DNA from: Amyloporia xantha
Lineage: Eukaryota; Basidiomycota; Agaricomycetes; Polyporales; Adustoporiaceae
NCBI GenBank assembly: GCA_036971615.1
Contig: JAYKKR010000001.1
Span: forward strand, 2,542,001-2,606,000
Reading direction: 5' to 3'
DNA: 64,000 nucleotides
The notes under the pieces were generated by a model, which was not told the DNA's origin, did no database searches, and was given only the letters and a program-made list of their open reading frames with translations. Shown piece by piece: positions 24,180 to 36,466 of the stretch (its first letter is position 1; every line of letters starts with the position of its first letter). The translations under genes were made by a program, and so were the position numbers.

Positions 24180-24588
24180 TTCACATGCATGCTGCCTTTG
24201 ACTTTTGTGTTTTCTCGTTTGGGTATGTATGGCGGGTACTCCTGCATTTGAAACATTTGTATCTATATATATAGCAAGTGATCTCGTCGCATTGTCGTTA
24301 CTGCTGAATGTATATCTCTTCAAATCTCAAAAACAAATGGGTGGTCAAAGCAGCAAACATGAAACAAAGGTTAAGTCAATCAGTTATTATTACTGCAGTC
24401 AGATGCATGCAGGATCCAGATACAGCAATAGCAACAGCAATGTCTATCGTCCCTTGGTGGTAAAAATCAAAGCTGGTAAGATCGCCGGTGGCTGTCAGTA
24501 TGGTGAAGTAGCAGAGAAATGCATAGTGAATGAAGTCTAATCATGTCCGTGAATGGGTGATGGTGTGGTCGTGCGTAATGGTATCTGC
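24180..24588. other. Convergent 3' spacer
   Basis: 409 bp between two convergent stop codons. It contains A/T-rich stretches suitable for polyadenylation on both strands and an AGCAATAGCAACAGCAA patch near 24425. No gene is seen. Confidence 0.45.
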
Positions 24589-27500
24589 TTAGTATCTGGT
24601 AGGCACACCAGCATACTGCGCGTAGTTCTGGGAAGGCGCTCCGGCACCAGCACCCGCCAGCGACGCAACCGCCAGCGAAGGCGGCAGCGGCGATGCCTGA
24701 TAGGGAGACAGGCGCGGAGGATCGGGCAGAGGATTGACGATGTAATTGCGAGTAAGAGAAGGAGGGTCGGAACTGCGGTCTTTGATAGGAAACGGAACAC
24801 GGTCTGAGAATGAGCGAGAGACTTGCCGGCGGCGCGGCGGGGAGGATGAAGCAGGCTGAGCATGCGGAACAGAAGAATAAATAATGGGGGGAGGAGGAAT
24901 AATGGGGGCCTGGGTATACGACGGGCCGTGTACGGCGTAGAACGTGTGGTTGGAGCCGTGGGTGTCGGCTGGGAGAGTCGTCGCTCGGTGGAGGTTGAGG
25001 TCTGTCATGCTCGGGATGGTACCCGCCCCGTATCCGTCAGCACTCACGAGTGTAGATGGCCGCGAGCCATCCAAGATGGTCGGCGGGGTCGGCACCACCG
25101 CCGCGCCGTCAGGACCGTACGCCATGCTCTGTGCCTTCCACAGTCTATCCATCTCCCATGCGTCTTTCGCCCGCACTGCGTTCAGATCAGCGCTAGTCTG
25201 GAAGTCGGACGTGGGCCGCGCGGAGGCCGAGACATGTCTGTCGTGGTGACCGTGATGAGAATGCGAGTGCCCATTAATAGCGGCAGCTTTCGCGTTGTAG
25301 CTGGCATCGCTCTCTCTTCTCTGGCGCGAATGGCTCCGGCTCCCCATGCGAGACGAGGCTGCGCCATCAAGCCCATACACGCGACGGGCCGTATCCACGC
25401 TAGGCGTCCGGGTCGAGCGAACCGCAGTCTGCTCTCCGGTAGCGTGGTCGTTCGTCGAACGGTGACGCCTGTGGCTGCGGGGAGCCTCGCCTTCCTCGCC
25501 CTCCCGCTCCTTGGACTTCGAGCGATCCTTCTTCTTGCTCCTCTTCGGGCTCTCAGAGGGGGACTCTACGACCTCCCACTGCTCGCCCATACCCATGATA
25601 ACATCACCGTTAGAGTGCATGCCGCCGGATGGGCTACGGACGAGCTTGAACGTCTCTGTCTCACGGCGCCTAGTCGTGCTGTGCGACTTGACGTGCTGGC
25701 CGCCCTCCTTTGCCTTCGAAGGAGAACCGTCGCGGTGCTTGGAGACCTCCTGGGTCTGGATCGGGGGAACAGCAGGCGCATTAGCTGCCTTCGACGGGAA
25801 CATCACCATAGGTGCAAGATGTGGTGTAGGCGGGTTGGCCACGATAGAGGCTCTAGCGAGAGCCGCCTCGTCTGCAACACCCGAGGCCGCTGAAGGTGCA
25901 TACGTCGTGATACCAGACGTGAGGCCAGACACAGAAGCAGCGTAGGAAGAAGTGTCCGCGGACTGGCTAGGAACTTCCGAAGACATGGAAAGCGGTCTGG
26001 CAGTTGTCGTAGGCGTAGGGGGCAGGGAATGGTCAAGATTGGCGGCAATCGACGGAGGCGGCAACTCAGGAAGTGGGGGAGACACAGCAGGTGCAGGAAC
26101 TTCCACTACAGGAGCAGGAGCCTCCACCTGGGGCCCAGCCACATGAACTGCAGCAGCCGGCGAAGTAGCAGCCGATACCTCTGAAGTAGGCTCACGGACC
26201 TCGGGAGAAGCCATGTGTACTTCACCATTGCTAGCTTCCTGGACAGACGTCACGGGGAGGGAAGTTTCCATCTCAACAGGAGAAGCGGTAAGAGAAGTGG
26301 GTGCATCAGGGTTCGCAATGGTCAGCTTGCCCAGAGCGGGGGTGCCATCTGTAGAGAAAGAAGTAGAAACGCGGTGTCCGCTTGTAGCCTCGCCATTGGT
26401 TGCACCCTGGGGAGCAGAATCGCCTTCTATCGATGGCGGCGGTACCCGCTTGGAGGGATCCGGGCTCCTGGCGCCATTGACAATAGACCTGCGGGCCTGA
26501 TCAGCAGCTGGGGCACCTGCGGGTGTCTCCGCTTGAGCATCGCTGGGGCTCGTCGCTTCACCGTTGGCCGGCTTCGTGGTCGCGTTGTCTGATGTCTTGC
26601 GCATGACACTAAAACGTCGTGCAAAGCGACCCATAAAGCTGCTGTGCTTCTCCTTTTCCTTCTCCTTGTCCTTGGGTGCCGGCTCAGGTTGGAGGGTATC
26701 GGCAGAGACAGGAGCGACTGTGGTTGGTACCACAGCAGACTTACGCCTGAGCACCTTCCGCTGCACAGAGTCATCTGATAGTGGCGAAATGCCTTCGGGA
26801 GGCGCAGACGCAGACTTCGGGTGAACGTGAATGTTGTCCTGGCTCTGATGGCCGAACAGGCCAACAAAGGGCTTGCGCTTTTTGCTCAGCCCGCGAGTGA
26901 GCTGCGTGGGGACAGGCTCGGACACACTCAGGTGTATCGCCGAAGTCGACTGCGACAAAGGCGATGGGATCACGGTCTTATGACGGCTACCACCGGTGCT
27001 CAAGCTCATCCTGCGAGCCCGAGGATCCATGGGACTCTGGGTGATTAGAGATCAGACAACGAAGTCAACAATGAACATGGTCGCTATGCGCTCACCTCCG
27101 CCTCAGGAGAGCCACCGCGTTCATTGTTCAAGCCAATGTCGTAAGGAGATTCGTGATGCCAGTTCATGCCCCAAGGATCAGTTGCATCGAGCATGTCGAC
27201 GTTGTCGCTTTGTGATATCTTGCGAGTTCTGACGCGCCCGTTGGGCTCCATGATCCGAATCTGTGAGGAATTGGGGGTGGGTGACGGGGATGCGGACGGC
27301 GTCCTGCTCAAACCAGGCATCCTGGTGGACTCTTGAGAGCGCTCGGCTGCCGAGGGCATTGGAGGGAAAGACGTGGAGAACTGGGTGGGAGGGGTGTTCT
27401 CTTGGGGAGGATAGAGGTGTGTATTACGGTACCAGCGGGGTCCAGCTGGGTTGTGCATAGGATATCTTGACCTGAAAGTGGCAGCGGAAGTGGTGGTCCA

Positions 27501-27788
27501 TGCTTCGGTATCGGTGTGGAACCAAGCCGGAAGTTCAGCCAGCGGGTCGGGGATGATGGAGTTGGCAGGCAAGGCGAAGAGAGCGCGAAACTGGTTGTCC
27601 TCGCTGGAGCGTTCCTTTTCCTTGCCGCTGCTTGTCCGCGACTGGGTGGGGCTCAAGGACGGTTTCTCGGAGGTTGTGGACTCGACGGGTAGTTCCTCGT
27701 CCGCCTTCTTGTTCTTGCGAGAGAGAAAGCCCTTGGTGGCCTCTTTCTTGCCTTGGGTCTTACCGCGTCCGAGCTTCTTCGCAGGCAT
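24589..27788 (-). CDS. Pal1-like low-complexity protein
   Basis: Exons 27788-27096 and 27036-24589 on the minus strand give 1046 residues with the frame intact. The N-terminus is strongly basic (MPAKKLGRGKTQGKKEAT). Residues about 198-217, DMLDATDPWGMNWHHESPYD, are the Pal1-type core; the rest is disordered and rich in Ser, Pro and Ala, with a basic patch RRSKKKDRSK-like and a proline-rich C-terminal end (APIIPPPPIIYSSVP). Pal1 proteins act at the cell cortex with endocytic factors to keep cell shape; the role here is inferred only from the motif. The long GC-rich exon also leaves long open frames on the opposite strand, which I take as shadows. It is divergent from ADE5,7. Confidence 0.68.
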
Positions 27789-28230
27789 TTGAGGAGGGGG
27801 TTGGGCCTCAGAGAGTGGACTGGTGGACGGAAGACTGCCACCGCGGGACTGGATACGAACGGTCGAGGGTGAGCGTCTCTGCCGGCTAAATGGAAGACGA
27901 AACCTGATGAACGCGGGATGATACGACTGACCTGTTCATACCATCGCATGGCTAGGGAACGTCTAGTGTCGGCAGTAGCGTCGACGATGTGTTATCTACA
28001 AGATTGCAAGGGAAAGAAATGGGTCATTTGGCCGAGAGAGGAGAGAGACCAGCAATGGTGCACAACACCACGTTCCCATAGCCGCTGGGTCCCCGGGGTC
28101 TCCCTTATCGCGAAATTTGCGCTGCTTGTCGTGACTCTTCCAGCTCGTAGCAGCTCGTTCCCTCCTCGCCGCCGTCCTGTCCGTCCTGCGCCCTCTCGCT
28201 CTCACCGCGCCCACCAGCTTCCTCCTCGCC
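27789..28230. promoter_or_regulatory. Shared promoter region of Pal1-like gene and ADE5,7
   Basis: 442 bp between divergent start codons. Nothing beyond short ORFs and a pyrimidine-rich leader (CCTCCTCGCC) just before the ADE5,7 start. No TATA box is evident. Confidence 0.45.
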
Positions 28231-31141
28231 ATGTCTCTCCGCGTGCTCATCATCGGCAGCGGCGGACGTGAACACGCCCTCGCGTGGCGGCTATCACGCT
28301 CTGATCTCGTACACTCTATCTTCGTCTGTCCCGGAAACGGGGGCACCTGCCGCGAGGCAAAGACCACCAACGTTGCCCTCTCTGCCTCCGACTTCCCCGC
28401 TTTAGTCCACTTCGCAGTCAACAATGATGTCTGTCAGCCTTATCTCTACCCCGACTCCGAACTCATGTCCATCATCCATACAGATCTCCCTCGTTCTCCC
28501 TGGCCCGGAGCAGCCCTTGGTAGACGGCGTAGAGTCGCACTTCCGCAAAGGTACCAGTCGCCCCCACGTCATTACTTACCCATGCCGATCCCTCCTGTGA
28601 TCAGTCGGTATACCCGTCTTTGGCCCCAGCGCCCTCGCCGCGCGCATGGAAGGCTCCAAGGCGTTCTCAAAGGACTTTATGGACAGACACTCAATCCCCA
28701 CAGCCAAGTTTCGGGTGTTCTCAGCCAGCGAATACGAGCAGGCCGTCGAATACGTCAAGACCTGCGGCTTCAAGGTCGTCCTCAAGGCCAGCGGCCTGGC
28801 CGCAGGCAAAGGTGTGCTCATACCAGAGACGATCGACGACGCGATCACCGGTCTGCGGGAGATGATGGTGGAGAGCGTGTTCGGAGCAGCAGGTCTGGGA
28901 CCCAGCCGATATGTACATAACTGTGATCATAATTATATTTCTTGCTTCAGGCAGCGAGGTCGTGGTTGAGGAGCTCCTGACGGGCCCCGAAGTCTCTGTG
29001 TTGGCTTTTGCGGATGGCTACACGATCACACCGCTCCCGGCCGCACAAGACCACAAACGTATCGGCGAGGGCGATACGGGGCCCAACACAGGCGGTATGG
29101 GTGCGTATGCCCCTGCACCTGTGGCCACCCCGGCGATCATGGACCAGATCATGAGGGAGGTGCTGCAGCCCACTATTTCTGGAATGAGAAAAGAGGGTAT
29201 GTCTACGAGGGTCACCTGCAGTTCGTTGTCTGAGACCCTGGGTGCCTCCTCCCAGGCTTCCCCTTCGTCGGAATGCTCTTCACAGGTCTAATGCTCACGC
29301 CAGCCGGACCAAAGGTGCTCGAGTACAACGTCCGCTTCGGGGACCCAGAGACAGAAGCACTCATGCTCCTGCTAAGCGATGACACTGACCTTGCCGCCAT
29401 CCTGCTCGTACGTCATCGCCCCCTTCCCTTCCCATCACCTCTAAAATCGCAGTCTCATCCCTCTCACAGGCCTGCGTCGAACCGTCGTCTCGACGCCGTG
29501 CACGTGAAGACACGCCCTGGGATTCGGCGTCTCCGTTGTCCTGGCGTCGCAAGGGTACCCAGGCACCTACCCCAAAGGCAAGCAGATCAGCGTGGGTGAT
29601 CTGCCAGTGGGTGCGTTCTGCTATCTGTCAGATTAGCCTGCCTTCCTGCGGTATAAGGACGCGTTCGGTGTCAGTATAGACTGACGTGTTGGTTGTTCGT
29701 TGTTCATCGTCCAGGTGCGGTTGCTTTCCATGCTGGCACGGCTCAAAAAGGCGAGGAGACTGTCACTGCCGGCGGCCGGGTCATTGCGGTCTCTGCGTAC
29801 GCGCCCACTCTGCGGGAGGCGCTCGACTTGGCTTATGCGGCCGTGGAGAAGGTATCGTTTGAGGGAAAGACATACCGACGCGACATCGCTCACCGGTAGG
29901 TGCCATTATACAGTGATAGTCCACAGCTATAGCCTAATGTCTCCTGGTTTTTTTTTTACATATAGTGCACTGACAGCGGATAGCGGCCCAGGCTTGACAT
30001 ATGCGCAGGCAGGTGTTTCCGTGGATGCAGGTAACTCGCTGGTCGAGGAAATTAAGCCCATGGTCCGCGCGACGCGCCGCCCTGGCGCCGACGCTGAGAT
30101 CGGTGGTTTTGGCGGGGTGTTCGACCTCAAAGCGGTCGGATATACGGATCCTGTCCTCGTGAGCGGCACCGATGGAGTTGGCACCAAGCTCCGTGTAGCG
30201 ATGGACGCTGGAATACACGAGTATGTCGGTATGTGATAAGCGCGTTTGAACCAATGGAGATACTCAAGCGCGATATAGGAATCGACCTAGTCGCCATGTC
30301 CGTGAACGACTTGATAGTCCAAGGTGCCGAGCCGCTGTACTTCTTGGACTACTACGCCTGCAGCAAGCTGGATGTACCAGTGGCTGCGCAAGTCATCAAG
30401 GGCATTGCCAAAGGCTGTCAAGAAGCCGGGTGCGCACTAATAGGCGGGGAAACCGCTGAAATGCCAGGCATGTACCAAGAAGGTATGTACGCGCCATGCC
30501 AACGGATGCATTTCTAATTGAGAGTTGCCTCGTTAGGCGATTACGATCTCGCTGGCTTTGCGGTGGGCGCTGTAGAGCGCCACCTGATCCTGCCACGCCC
30601 TGACATCGTCGCTGGAGACGTCTTATTGGGTGTCCCCTCCTCCGGCGTCCACTCGAACGGATTCTCCCTCGTGCGAAAAATCGTCGCCCTGTCCGGGTTG
30701 ACGTACGCGAGTCCTTGTCCATGGGACGACAAAGCCACCTTGGGCAGAGCCCTCCTCGAGCCGACACGCATATACATCAAGTCTCTCCTTCCGGCCGCTC
30801 GTGCAGGCCTCATCAAAGGCATGTCCCACATCACCGGCGGCGGCTTTACCGAGAACATCCCCAGGGTATTGCCCAAGGGCCTAGGATGCTATATCGATGC
30901 ATCATCGTGGGAGCTCCCCCCTGTCTTCCATTTCTTGATGAAGCACGGAGGAGTGGAACCGCTGGAGATGGCGCGCACATTCAACAACGGTCTGGGCATG
31001 GTGCTCATCGTGGACGCGAACCTTGTCGACAAAGCCATTGCAGCGTTGCAAGATGCCAGCGAAAATAATGTCTATCGCATCGGAGAGGTGACCAGCCAGA
31101 GTGGTGTGGATATGCGTAATTTGAGTGCTTGGCGGTCATAG
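28231..31141 (+). CDS. ADE5,7: Bifunctional GAR synthetase / AIR synthase
   Basis: Catalyses steps two and five of purine synthesis: phosphoribosylamine-glycine ligase (N-terminal half) and phosphoribosylformylglycinamidine cyclo-ligase (C-terminal half). Ten exons: 28231-28428, 28484-28550, 28605-28892, 28951-29196, 29256-29407, 29470-29610, 29715-29895, 29966-30228, 30279-30482, 30537-31141. Key signatures are [26 protein letters not shown], an ATP-grasp core ([13 protein letters not shown] and [12 protein letters not shown]), then for the second domain [24 protein letters not shown] and [20 protein letters not shown]. Exon 6 carries two apparent one-base insertions (CC at 29482-29483, GGG at 29519-29521); with both removed it reads [14 protein letters not shown] then [15 protein letters not shown], and the total is 780 residues, the family size. 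Since the enzyme is needed for purine prototrophy, sequence error is likelier than decay. Confidence 0.92.
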
Positions 31142-31675
31142 AAGCGAGAGGGCAGATTATACAGGTATATGCGGCTAAAAAGTCCGCCAGGTGGGAGTCT
31201 TGAGTCTTCCCGAGATGCATTAAAAGTACGCCATAGTACTGTAATAACAGATAGTGCAAGTGTTGTCACCACGGCATAAGTTATCTGAACTGTAACATAC
31301 GCTGATAAAAGTAGCGGCCATACGAGAGACTATGATAGTTTTGTTGGATACTAAGAGTGCTTTGGAGCATAACACAACAGCGAAATGGGCTGACAAAGTA
31401 ACCAAGATGAAGCAAGGCAAACGACTCTAGGCAGATCAAAAATGCAGAGTGGATGAAAGGGCTGACAATGCTTGATGGACAGAGTGGAGGGTCCTATATG
31501 ATGATGCGGATGAGATAGCAGCGGAAATGCCGAGTCCTCACACTATGGATACGGCAGACATGGCACGAGAGAATACAGAATACAGCAGCAAACCCGAAAT
31601 GACGCACGGGAAGAGTAAATGGGCAACGAGCGAAAACAATGTACGATACGCGCTGGAGGACATTCGATATCCGTT
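31142..31675. other. Convergent 3' spacer
   Basis: About 530 bp between the convergent stop codons of ADE5,7 and the ankyrin/CCCH gene. Presumed 3' UTRs; no gene, repeat or structured RNA seen. Confidence 0.45.
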
Positions 31676-33940
31676 TTAGGCCGAGACAGACACCTCCTTA
31701 GCGGTGTCGGGGGCGGCGGCGGCAGCAGCAAAGGAGACAGGGAGTTTACCGACGATTGGCTCAACAGTTGTGCCGTTCGGCTCCGGCTTGCTGTCCTAAT
31801 TGGCATCACAAAAGTCATTAGCAAAATAATCAAGGACACATTTATGACAACTGCTACCTTCGACCCCTGGTCCGGGGTGCTGACGCGAGGTGCACTGGGA
31901 TTCTCCTTACGCGGGGGAGGTGCTTGCAAGACCTGAGCAGCAGTCGGCCCCGTGTAGCCGTTAACCGATCCGTTGATGCTAGGGCTTCGCAATGGAGGTG
32001 TTGTACTAGTGAGGGTAGGAAATTCGTCTGCATTCGGTACACGCTGTGGTTTGGCAGGCGGGAACTTCTTGTCAGTGCGAAGACCATTCGGAAGCTGGTT
32101 GGGCTTGTAACCGGGAGGGCCTCGTCTGCTCCCAGGATCTGTTGACTGCGATCTACTCGAGTTAGCCGTACCGCTGGTGCCATTGGTCCCGTTGGTCCCA
32201 TTGTGAATATGAGCGGATTGTCTGTCGTGCTGTTCACAGGATCAGACAAGAATGTAGAGGTAGGGAAAATAAGCTTACGTCCTGAATTGCCATCCCAGCA
32301 AACTTTTCTTCTATGGAAGCGCCTCCATTGACAACACCGTTCATGTGCCCGGATGGGCGCGGCCGGTGACCACCCCGCATTGGGAAGTGCATATGATGAT
32401 GGGTAGATTGATAGGGAAGTGGCCCATCGGGCAAGACATGAGGGAATCGACATTCATCACTTCCAGGGAAAACATGAATATGTTGTCACAATACTATGAG
32501 AATCTGTTACTCACCCATTCCTGCATCGCCCCATAGGGAAGAAGAGGCAAGGCGGCTTTCGGCCGGGGCCGCCGATGGAAGGCCTGCGCACGCTTCCTCT
32601 ACGATGATGTGTCATAGGATCTCGGTTCATTGGACCGTGGCCATACCCATCTGCCTGCGGATGAGCTGACGGGGATTGCGGAGAAGTAGCGGAATCAGCT
32701 ATAGTGCCGTTTGGAAGGACACCCTGAGGCGGGAACTGTCCCATGGAGTCCCTCGGCATAGAGTACGAAGGCATACCACCAGGTGCACCAGGAGATACGG
32801 GAGGATACATGGAGTGCTGAGGCGACTGAGGACCTCCGTTCGAATGTTGAAGAGGCGGTAGAGGAGGAAGAGACACAGGTACGGGCACCTGACCAGGATG
32901 TCCGTACGTGGGTGACATAGGCGGCACAGCACCATACGGCATCGGGGGAACGCCAGAAGGGCTGAAAGGTGCTTGGATTGGAGATACAATCTCTGAACCT
33001 GACCGGCCGTGCATCGAGGGATGTGGAAGATGATGGCTGCCAGGGGGTGGGGACATAGCATTCATGTGTGCACCGTTAGGAGATGTTGAAAAGGAGGGTG
33101 GAGACATCGCATAATACGGCGGTGGGTAAGGCGCAGGGGCCATTGGATCGTAAGGAGTGGGATACTGGGCGGGTGGAGGCAAAGGCCCCTGTAGGTAAGG
33201 AGTCTGCGGATGGGCGAAGATACACGAAGAGCCGTAACGACAAGCAGGATAGTATCTGCAGGGAATCATACGCGCCACTTCGGGCGGCGGGAAGGTTAGG
33301 TATCCCACCTGGATTTTGTTCAGAGGGTACTGGGGCGGGCGGTGGGTAGTACGCAATAGCGCCCTCCGGTAGCATTGGAGCACCAACAGGCATCCCACCA
33401 TAGTAGTAGGCACCCATGGGAGGGCCATAGTATCCTCTGCTAGGATCCATATTCGGGTCGGGTGCGTACGGAACTTCCTGTGCTGCGGCTACGTTCGAGT
33501 TCACCTTGCTCTTTGCTGCCTCCAAAAGCTCCAAGATAGCTGGGTCTGTCGTGTATTGCTCGGGAGAACCTTGGCTGGAAGCGTTGGTCGGATCAGCGCC
33601 TGCAATAGCCAGTCATGAACAGGCATCCTACAGACAACATTGCGTGGCCACCCGAGCAGAAGAAACCAACATACCTTGATCCAATAACACCCTCACAACC
33701 TCGGCGTGTCCATTTTTGACGGCTTCGATTAGAGGTGTGACACCGGATTGATCTTACAGACGAAACGTGTCAATAGACTATAGATCGGGTGAGAGCTGCT
33801 GGGCACAAATTGAACCAGCAGCTGCACAAATCGAGCGACGCACCTTTTATCTCGATATCAACTGGCGATGCTTCCTTCAAAAGTTCGTGGACGTTTTCGA
33901 GGTTGCCCTCAGAGCATGCATTCCAGAGAGCAGACACCAT
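31676..33940 (-). CDS. Ankyrin-repeat CCCH zinc-finger protein
   Basis: Predicted exons on the minus strand: 33940-33844, 33752-33675, 33599-32515, 32459-32279, 32229-31858, 31795-31676, giving 643 residues after dropping one base in the run at 33289-33291. That correction turns the third exon into GIPNLPPPEVARMIPCRYY, a smooth read into the first zinc finger; the alternative is an unusually short 31-nt intron. Residues 1-60 form an ankyrin-type unit (ALWNACSEGNLENVHELL, then SGVTPLIEAVKNGHAEVVRV). Two CCCH fingers follow: CRYYPACRYGSSCIFAH near residue 170 and CLFFPMGRCRNGDECRFPH, completed by splicing, near 408. A Pro/Tyr/Gly-rich region separates them. CCCH fingers bind RNA, so a post-transcriptional role is likely; the target is unknown. 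Confidence 0.75.
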
Positions 33941-34984
33941 TTATACTCGGGGTGAAGGATGGAGGAAGAGGAAGAGCCTTGCGCAAAACACGCTTTGAAC
34001 AACCGAAAAAAATAAAAGAGACAAAAGAGAGCAGGCAGACCTCGGACGGATGGGAGAAGGAGTTTCCTCTGGTGATTTGGCGAAGGACAAGCGGAGGCAG
34101 CCACCCAATTTACTCTTCATCTCGGCAAGAAAAAAATCGGAAATTACGTAATCGATCGTGATGATCAGTCCAGATATGGCAACTCTAGTGGGTCGACTCG
34201 GACTCGAGTCATCAGCCGTATGTCCTCGCCCCGGCGTCCGGTTTCCGCTTACTTTTCCGTCCTTAGCCGTCCTTGTCCCAGAATGTCTGGGTATTGGAAA
34301 CTGCGGGGACCCCCGTACTACGGGGCTGCGGGGTGCTACGGCGGCGACGTCGCGGCATGTAACTTGAGTGGCTGGACGCGTCGCGGCATCACGGCTGATG
34401 TGGCTAACCCCCCACGGCCATACTTTTCACGTGACCAATATTCTGGCCGGCTATTTCATCGGGGGCGGCGCGCCTCCCCGCCCCTTGCGCCGCCTTCCCG
34501 CCACCTTTCCCGCCGCCCCTAGCGTTGCGTTCTCTGCCTGCCCCTGCCTCGCATTCCTGACTTTTCCACACTTATATATCTTCAATTCTATACGACTGCG
34601 GTACCGCCAAAACACTTCATGGTGTAGCTGAGAGTGGCGCGCGTGGTGGCGGGACCGTCGGGCGGCGGGGAGGGTCAGTCACGTGGTACGTGTTGAATAT
34701 CATTACGTACGCAGGAAGGTTTGGAACGTTGATATTCCGGCTTGATTCCGGCGGGCCGAACTCCAATCCAAAACCGGCCGTGCCTGAATTCCCGTAGTCC
34801 CCGTAGTCCCCGTTGTACGGGGATCCCCGTAGTTTCCATTTCCCGGATGTCCTCCCTTGTCCGATATTCAAACGCCTTCACTTTGTGCCAAAACATTCAT
34901 GTATGGTATGGTATCCAGGGTTTGGGAGACATCACAACTATGCTAAAGAATTGCATCCGATGTTCTCACACAAGCATGGACGGC
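33941..34984. other. Intergenic with inverted-repeat element
   Basis: About 1 kb between the ankyrin/CCCH start and the 3' end of the dehydrogenase gene. It contains the inverted repeat at 34296-34837 and a TATATAT stretch near 34572. No gene is supported; the ATG after that TATA-like site is followed almost at once by a stop codon. Confidence 0.45.
34296..34837. repeat. 542-bp element with 46-bp inverted arms
   Basis: The arm 34296-34341 (starting GGAAACTGCGGGGACCCCCG) and the arm 34792-34837, read on the opposite strand (starting GGAAACTACGGGGATCCCCG), match over 46 bases with about seven mismatches. Within each arm the unit CTACGGGGA is itself repeated in tandem. Weaker similarity extends about 25 bases outward. 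The interior is very GC-rich and has no coding potential. It resembles a foldback/MITE relic; no target-site duplication could be fixed. Confidence 0.55.
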
Positions 34985-36466
34985 CTATGCAAGCTCTAGC
35001 TTTTTGAGCAGTCGATGAGCAGGCTTCCCAGTAGAATCCGGCAAGTCTAGCTCTCGTATTGGCGGCAATGCCATTAACATTTTCGCCCTTTCCGCGACGT
35101 TTTGGTCTGCAGTGGTCATATCAGACAGCGTAACCGACGTCCGAGGAAACGAGTACCTTCATACAGAACTTCGTAGACCTGGTAGCTCGCTGGAATCAGC
35201 TGAGAATTATCGAGCTTCTGGATGTTCGGACTCACAGCAGTAGCAATCGGAGCAGTCACCCCGAGATTGGCGATAACCGTTCTCAGGGCTTTTGCGGTCG
35301 TGACACCCTCTGCTACACTGCCCAACGTCTTGACGATGTGGTCGATCTTCTCGCCTTTTCCCAAACGATAGCCTACCGTATAATTCCGACTCGTAGACGA
35401 GGTACAGGTAAGGAAAAGATCTCCGACACCGGCGAGAGTCAAGAATGTGAGTGGTGTTGCACCGTACGCCGTTCCAATCCTTGTCATCTCGGCCAACCCT
35501 CGTGTGATGAGCACTGGAACACGATCAGCAGAAATACAAAATCAAAGCTTATGAGGCAAATACTGACTGGCGCGCGTGTTGTTCTCGAATCCGAGACCAT
35601 CAGACATCCCCGCAGCGATCGCGTATACATTCTTGAGGGCTCCTGCTAGTTCAAGCCCAATGGGATCATCTCCGGTGTAGCTGGAAACGTATGACATCGA
35701 CGAGTTCTTGTAAAACTCCTTGAATAAGATGAACTTGCATACCAGCGGAACCAGGGCTGGTGGAACAACTGTGATGCCTTCTCTGCGTGCTCCTTCGATA
35801 AAGATGCCACAGACACAGAGGTTGGCTGACGTTTAACAACTGAGAAATGTGAGCTACTTTTCACGCCGATTCTCAGCATCAGACATACTCTCTTTAGCGA
35901 ACGATGGTCCGGACTATACAATGACCACGCTTATATGGGCTGTCTAGATGTAGATGATTCCAAGTGGGTGCTCACAATAAAAGTCGCTACTTTTGCAATA
36001 TTGGGACCACACGTGTCGGCGATGATCTCCAAGGTCAATGCATTCGTTGCAGTTTCGATACCCTTGTTCACGAAAATGAACAACGGAAGGCGCTTCTCAT
36101 CGATTTTTGGCTTCAATGCAGTAAGAGTTGCCCTGCACAAATTTTCATGCTTCTGAACATGGCCTGACGGAAACAAGATGAACTTATATACCTCACACCT
36201 TCAGTCGGGATAGCAAACAATAGCACATCTACACTTCCAATGATATCCTCGGAGGGGAATTCAGGCCCGACGGCCTTGACACATTCAGGGAACGTATGGT
36301 CTTGCAGAACATCAGGGTTGCGGTGATACTGATTAAAATGATGGACCACGGCCTCACTGCGAGACCAAATGTGGACAGTGTGGGCAGAATCACCGAGGTG
36401 ATCAGCGAGACAACTGCCAAAGTTGCCTGCCCCAAAGACCAGGACGCTAGAGCGATCAGCATCCAT
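34985..36466 (-). CDS. GpsA-type NAD-dependent glycerol-3-phosphate dehydrogenase
   Basis: Reduces dihydroxyacetone phosphate to glycerol-3-phosphate for lipid and glycerol synthesis. Eight exons on the minus strand: 36466-36199, 36163-35976, 35913-35889, 35839-35743, 35680-35568, 35513-35236, 35178-35157, 35106-34985; the sum is 370 residues with frame intact. The N-terminal NAD site is [15 protein letters not shown]. Then come FVNKGIETA, the spliced [31 protein letters not shown] with the catalytic lysine, and [18 protein letters not shown]. These motifs match the bacterial GpsA subgroup more closely than yeast Gpd1. Two exons are only 25 and 22 nt long. The start at 36466 (MDADRSSV) was chosen because it directly precedes the nucleotide-binding strand; an upstream frame extension lacks family support. 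Confidence 0.87.

Noticed and set aside
24862..25945. Long plus-strand ORFs (343 and 144 codons) opposite the second Pal1-like gene
   Set aside because: They are antisense shadows of a GC-rich low-complexity exon; the encoded strings are Arg-rich and featureless.
29470..29610. ADE5,7 as a pseudogene
   Set aside because: Two single-base insertions within 40 bp at short runs are the only defects in 780 conserved residues, matching the error pattern seen in other genes.
33278..33308. 31-nt intron in the ankyrin/CCCH gene
   Set aside because: Shorter than every other intron here; a single extra base in the adjacent G run gives a more natural protein (LPPPEVARMIPC).
34571..34629. A second tiny gene after the TATATAT at 34572
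   Set aside because: The first ATG (34618) is followed by GTG TAG and no convincing intron rescues the frame.
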